This document shows positions 6,209-7,936 of a stretch of 7,936 bases of DNA, piece by piece (within the stretch, counting starts at the first letter, position 1; each line of letters begins with the position of its first letter). The stretch is from Ruminococcaceae bacterium UBA7127 (GTDB taxonomy: Bacteria; Bacillota; Clostridia; Oscillospirales; Acutalibacteraceae). A program made the translations under genes and the position numbers. Below the pieces are notes generated by a model. It saw only the letters and a list, made by a program, of their open reading frames with translations. It was not told where the DNA came from and did no database searches. The stretch spans positions 1 through 7,936 of the forward strand of contig DKXL01000053.1 of NCBI GenBank assembly GCA_002493005.1, given 5' to 3'.

Positions 6209-6262
6209 TTGAAATCGCTCGGGAACGGTCGGCCAGATAATTACTCAGTAAGCTCCTGTCCG
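6209..6262 (+). repeat. Degenerate intergenic repeat, copy C (5' part only)
   Basis: It matches the start of copy B: TTGAAA (6209-6214), GCTCG (6217-6221) and AACGGTCGG (6224-6232), the last placed 28 nt after the terminator stem as in copy B. Similarity fades near 6262, just before the 3' end of the convergent gene. The 15-nt block found in copies A and B is absent. Confidence 0.55.
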
Positions 6263-6287
6263 ACTTGAGTTTAGAGTCAAATTTCGT

Positions 6288-7445
6288 TTATTTGAGTTTA
6301 TGTCCGCAAGCGCCGCAATGCAAATCGCGTGGATTGCACCAACTGCCGCAATTAGGACAAATCAGGGATTGTTCAAGCAAAGGCGGCTGAGTATATGGAT
6401 TTTGCTTTTCGTCAAAAAAGCTGATTGTGTTTGGATCGAATGTTATTTGAGGGTTGTTTGTGTTGCTTTGAGGCGGAATCGGCGGAGCCATAGCAGGAGT
6501 ATCGTTAAAAACTGCGTCTGCAAGAAACGGCGTGTTGTTTTTGATTGGTTCTTCAGGTGAAACAGGTGATTCTGCAAAGTGCGGTACAAACCTGTCTTGG
6601 CTTTTAAAATTGTTGTCGGTTACATTAATATTTTTTATGAATTTATTAATGTAACTTTTGTAGCTAAATGCAAATATTGCTAATAATAAGTAAGAAATAA
6701 GATTAATACCAAAGCTGATAATGTGCATAATATCAGTATATGAAGATGAAATGTCTGAATTGGCAATATAGTAGGAAAAATAGTATTGAGCATCAGCACT
6801 GCGGACAAAACTCGCAAAGCTCTCAAGCGCCTCGTTGTACTGCGCAATGAACATCGGAAGAAGTATTAAACTTGCCACATACATGGCAATACTAAAAACG
6901 ATTAATATAATTGCAGTTACGCCAAAAGCACCGGCACCTTTTTTGCACAGATAAATTGAGGAAGTGCTTTTCTTTATAGAACCGGCAAATACAAGAAAGA
7001 AAATGTAAAAGAATAGCTGCACCAAAATAACCGGAACAGTAATAATAAGCGGCAGAGAAATAACTCTGAGCAGGTTGATTACCGGCGACGCAGGCATAAT
7101 CAATGTAATCAAAATAAAAAGAGTTAATGAGGATAGGGCAATTTCGGCAAGGACTATATTAATAATAGAAACTACTTTAATTAAAGTTACCGGCGCACGA
7201 AATGAAACTTCAGGACTTTTGCTCCTTGCCGAAAAGTACAAAAGGAAAAATGCAATGCTCAGCATAATTGAAATTGCATCAAAGTTTAAATTAATGGAAT
7301 TGTTTTGAGGAAAAATGCCGACGGCAAAATTAAAAATTGCCGTTGCGGCGAAAAATATGCCGATGATTAATGTAAGTGGGCGCGCAAGAAAGTTTTTTAT
7401 GATTGATATATTTTGTACATAGGGACAAAATCTGTATTGCTTCAT
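6288..7445 (-). CDS. Multi-spanning membrane protein with C-terminal zinc ribbon
   Basis: A 385-residue membrane protein of unknown function. ATG 7445 is chosen because GGAGG lies ten nt upstream. The ATG at 7484, 13 codons earlier, overlaps the predicted -10 box and has no ribosome binding site. About six hydrophobic segments are visible: 22-45, 55-73, 87-117, 129-155, 172-200 and 243-262. Residues 205-240 form a polar loop rich in Tyr and Ser. A long, disordered, Pro/Asn-rich tail (275-358) leads to a zinc ribbon: CPNC (363-366), Cys370, CGAC (377-380) and a closing GHKLK, the common ending of short bacterial zinc ribbons. The two CxxC pairs would hold one metal ion; the ribbon is probably cytoplasmic. 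The design recalls the zinc-ribbon plus membrane proteins common in Clostridia, but no specific family is recognised. It is transcribed away from the likely rRNA promoter. Confidence 0.82.
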   Translation of the reverse strand: MKQYRFCPYVQNISIIKNFLARPLTLIIGIFFAATAIFNFAVGIFPQNNSINLNFDAISIMLSIAFFLLYFSARSKSPEVSFRAPVTLIKVVSIINIVLAEIALSSLTLFILITLIMPASPVINLLRVISLPLIITVPVILVQLFFYIFFLVFAGSIKKSTSSIYLCKKGAGAFGVTAIILIVFSIAMYVASLILLPMFIAQYNEALESFASFVRSADAQYYFSYYIANSDISSSYTDIMHIISFGINLISYLLLAIFAFSYKSYINKFIKNINVTDNNFKSQDRFVPHFAESPVSPEEPIKNNTPFLADAVFNDTPAMAPPIPPQSNTNNPQITFDPNTISFFDEKQNPYTQPPLLEQSLICPNCGSWCNPRDLHCGACGHKLK

Positions 7446-7482
7446 AATCAAATTACCTCCGCCAAAAATATGATATACCTTC

Positions 7483-7511
7483 ATTTTATAATATTAGGAC
7501 GATAATTACAA
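7483..7511 (-). promoter_or_regulatory. Sigma-A-type promoter of the zinc-ribbon membrane protein gene
   Basis: On the minus strand, TTGTAA (7511-7506) and TAAAAT (7488-7483) are separated by 17 nt. The predicted transcript start near 7476 lies downstream of the ATG at 7484, which supports the later start at 7445. Confidence 0.6.
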
Positions 7512-7518
7512 GAGCCAA

Positions 7519-7579
7519 TTTTCGACACAGTTTTTCAAATCCACTATATATTGTGTTAAATTTGTATTATTGTCGAAAA
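7519..7579. repeat. Inverted repeat between two divergent promoters
   Basis: TTTTCGACA (7519-7527) and TGTCGAAAA (7571-7579) are perfect nine-nt inverted copies 43 nt apart. They lie between the promoter of the minus-strand membrane-protein gene and the strong + promoter at 7634. They could be two operator half-sites; nothing in the sequence identifies a protein that binds them. Confidence 0.4.
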
Positions 7580-7593
7580 AAACACAAGAAAGA

Positions 7594-7662
7594 AAAGAAA
7601 TTGAAAAAATTTCAATTTTTTTTAAAAAAGGGGTTGACATTTTATAATTAAGGCTTTATAAT
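7594..7662 (+). promoter_or_regulatory. Perfect consensus promoter with UP-element-like A/T tracts (rRNA type)
   Basis: TTGACA (7634-7639) and TATAAT (7657-7662) are exactly consensus with a 17-nt spacer. Directly upstream lie phased A and T runs (7604-7609, 7616-7623, 7624-7629) of the kind bound by the RNA polymerase alpha subunit. The run also forms a perfect A/T inverted repeat (7598-7606 with 7610-7618), which could weakly stop transcription arriving from the left. This strength, plus the leader that follows, suggests a ribosomal RNA operon promoter. Confidence 0.85.
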
Positions 7663-7668
7663 AGACAA

Positions 7669-7936
7669 TGTTCCGCGCAAGAGAAAATCTTATGAACACT
7701 GTGAAACATCACTAATCAGCAAGAACTTTGATTGTGCAAAATGAACAAGTAGGACCTTGAAAATTAAACAACGAGAAAATAAAGAAACCCGTAATGACTT
7801 TGAGGAAAGCTCAAAGAATTACAGTGAGATGTACACTAAGAAATACATCAGGAAATTCACGGAATACGTCAAGTATTCGGAATGAGCGATTAAGCTCTGA
7901 AATTGATTTGAACATCTGAGAAGATGTTGAGATACA
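7669..7936 (+). ncRNA. Structured leader, probably of a 16S-23S rRNA operon (partial)
   Basis: No open frame with a ribosome binding site is visible after the promoter. GACCTTGAAAATTAAACAAC (7753-7772) resembles the box A-containing motif (CTTTGAAAACTnAACAA type) that precedes rRNA genes in Firmicutes and recruits antitermination factors. Five hairpins follow in a row: 7791-7822 (GTAAT, CTTTGAG, loop GAAAG, with an internal loop), 7828-7849 (GATGTA/TACATC), 7862-7878 (GAATAC/GTATTC), 7884-7897 (GAGC/GCTC) and 7911-7928 (AACATCT/AGATGTT). The 16S gene itself, with its usual AGAGTTTGATC start, is not in the window and should begin just past 7936. A different long structured RNA cannot be excluded. 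Confidence 0.65.

Noticed and set aside
263..7445. CRISPR arrays, transposases, phage genes, toxin-antitoxin pairs or tRNA genes
   Set aside because: I looked through the window for regularly spaced repeats, cloverleaf-like sequences and known mobile or defence motifs and saw none.
7598..7623. A/T-only hairpin followed by eight T as a Rho-independent terminator
   Set aside because: The stem has almost no G-C pairs, and no + strand gene ends nearby. A/T tracts acting as an UP element for the promoter at 7634 explain it better.

Overview
The window looks like a chromosomal segment of a low-GC, anaerobic Gram-positive gut-type bacterium, probably a Clostridia member related to Ruminococcus/Oscillospiraceae. 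This rests on strong AGGAGG-type ribosome binding sites, consensus sigma-A promoters, Gram-positive lipoproteins, a 3D-domain cell-wall protein with DUF348/G5 modules, YARHG and bacterial Ig-like domains, and a rubredoxin-linked flavoprotein typical of anaerobes. The genus is an inference.

Layout from left to right: (1) the terminator of an upstream gene (19-49), followed by an intergenic repeat copy (about 60-178). (2) A lipoprotein with two Ig-like BIG2 domains and a C-terminal YARHG domain (263-1192, +). It shares a bidirectional terminator with (3) an AraC-family regulator (1232-2071, -). (4) A second, divergent AraC-family regulator (2214-3026, +), followed 34 nt later by (5) a flavin-reductase/rubredoxin fusion resembling high-molecular-weight rubredoxin (3061-3669, +). 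(6) A roughly 630-nt non-coding stretch (3670-4300) holding a terminator, a second repeat copy, an 11-nt-period array matching the WalR box, and a perfect consensus promoter. (7) A secreted DUF348-G5-3D cell-wall protein (4301-5464, +). (8) A small lipoprotein of unknown family (5589-6158, +), then a terminator and a third, shorter repeat copy. (9) A multi-spanning membrane protein with a C-terminal zinc ribbon (6288-7445, -). (10) A perfect consensus promoter behind A/T tracts (7634-7662) and a leader with a box A-like motif and five successive hairpins (7669-7936). This is most likely the start of a ribosomal RNA operon whose 16S gene begins just beyond the right edge.

Most genes are separately transcribed, each with its own promoter and terminator. 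The only likely operon is AraC regulator plus flavoprotein. Three points deserve attention. A degenerate repeat always sits at a fixed distance after a Rho-independent terminator, which appears to belong to the repeat. A WalR-like box lies upstream of a 3D-domain cell-wall gene, a link known in Bacillus. The structured rRNA-type leader fills the right end. Four start codons were chosen on ribosome-binding and promoter evidence: a TTG start at 2071, and starts downstream of the longest open frame at 2214, 4301 and 7445. I saw no CRISPR array, transposase, phage gene or tRNA. No clearly new multi-gene system is visible.
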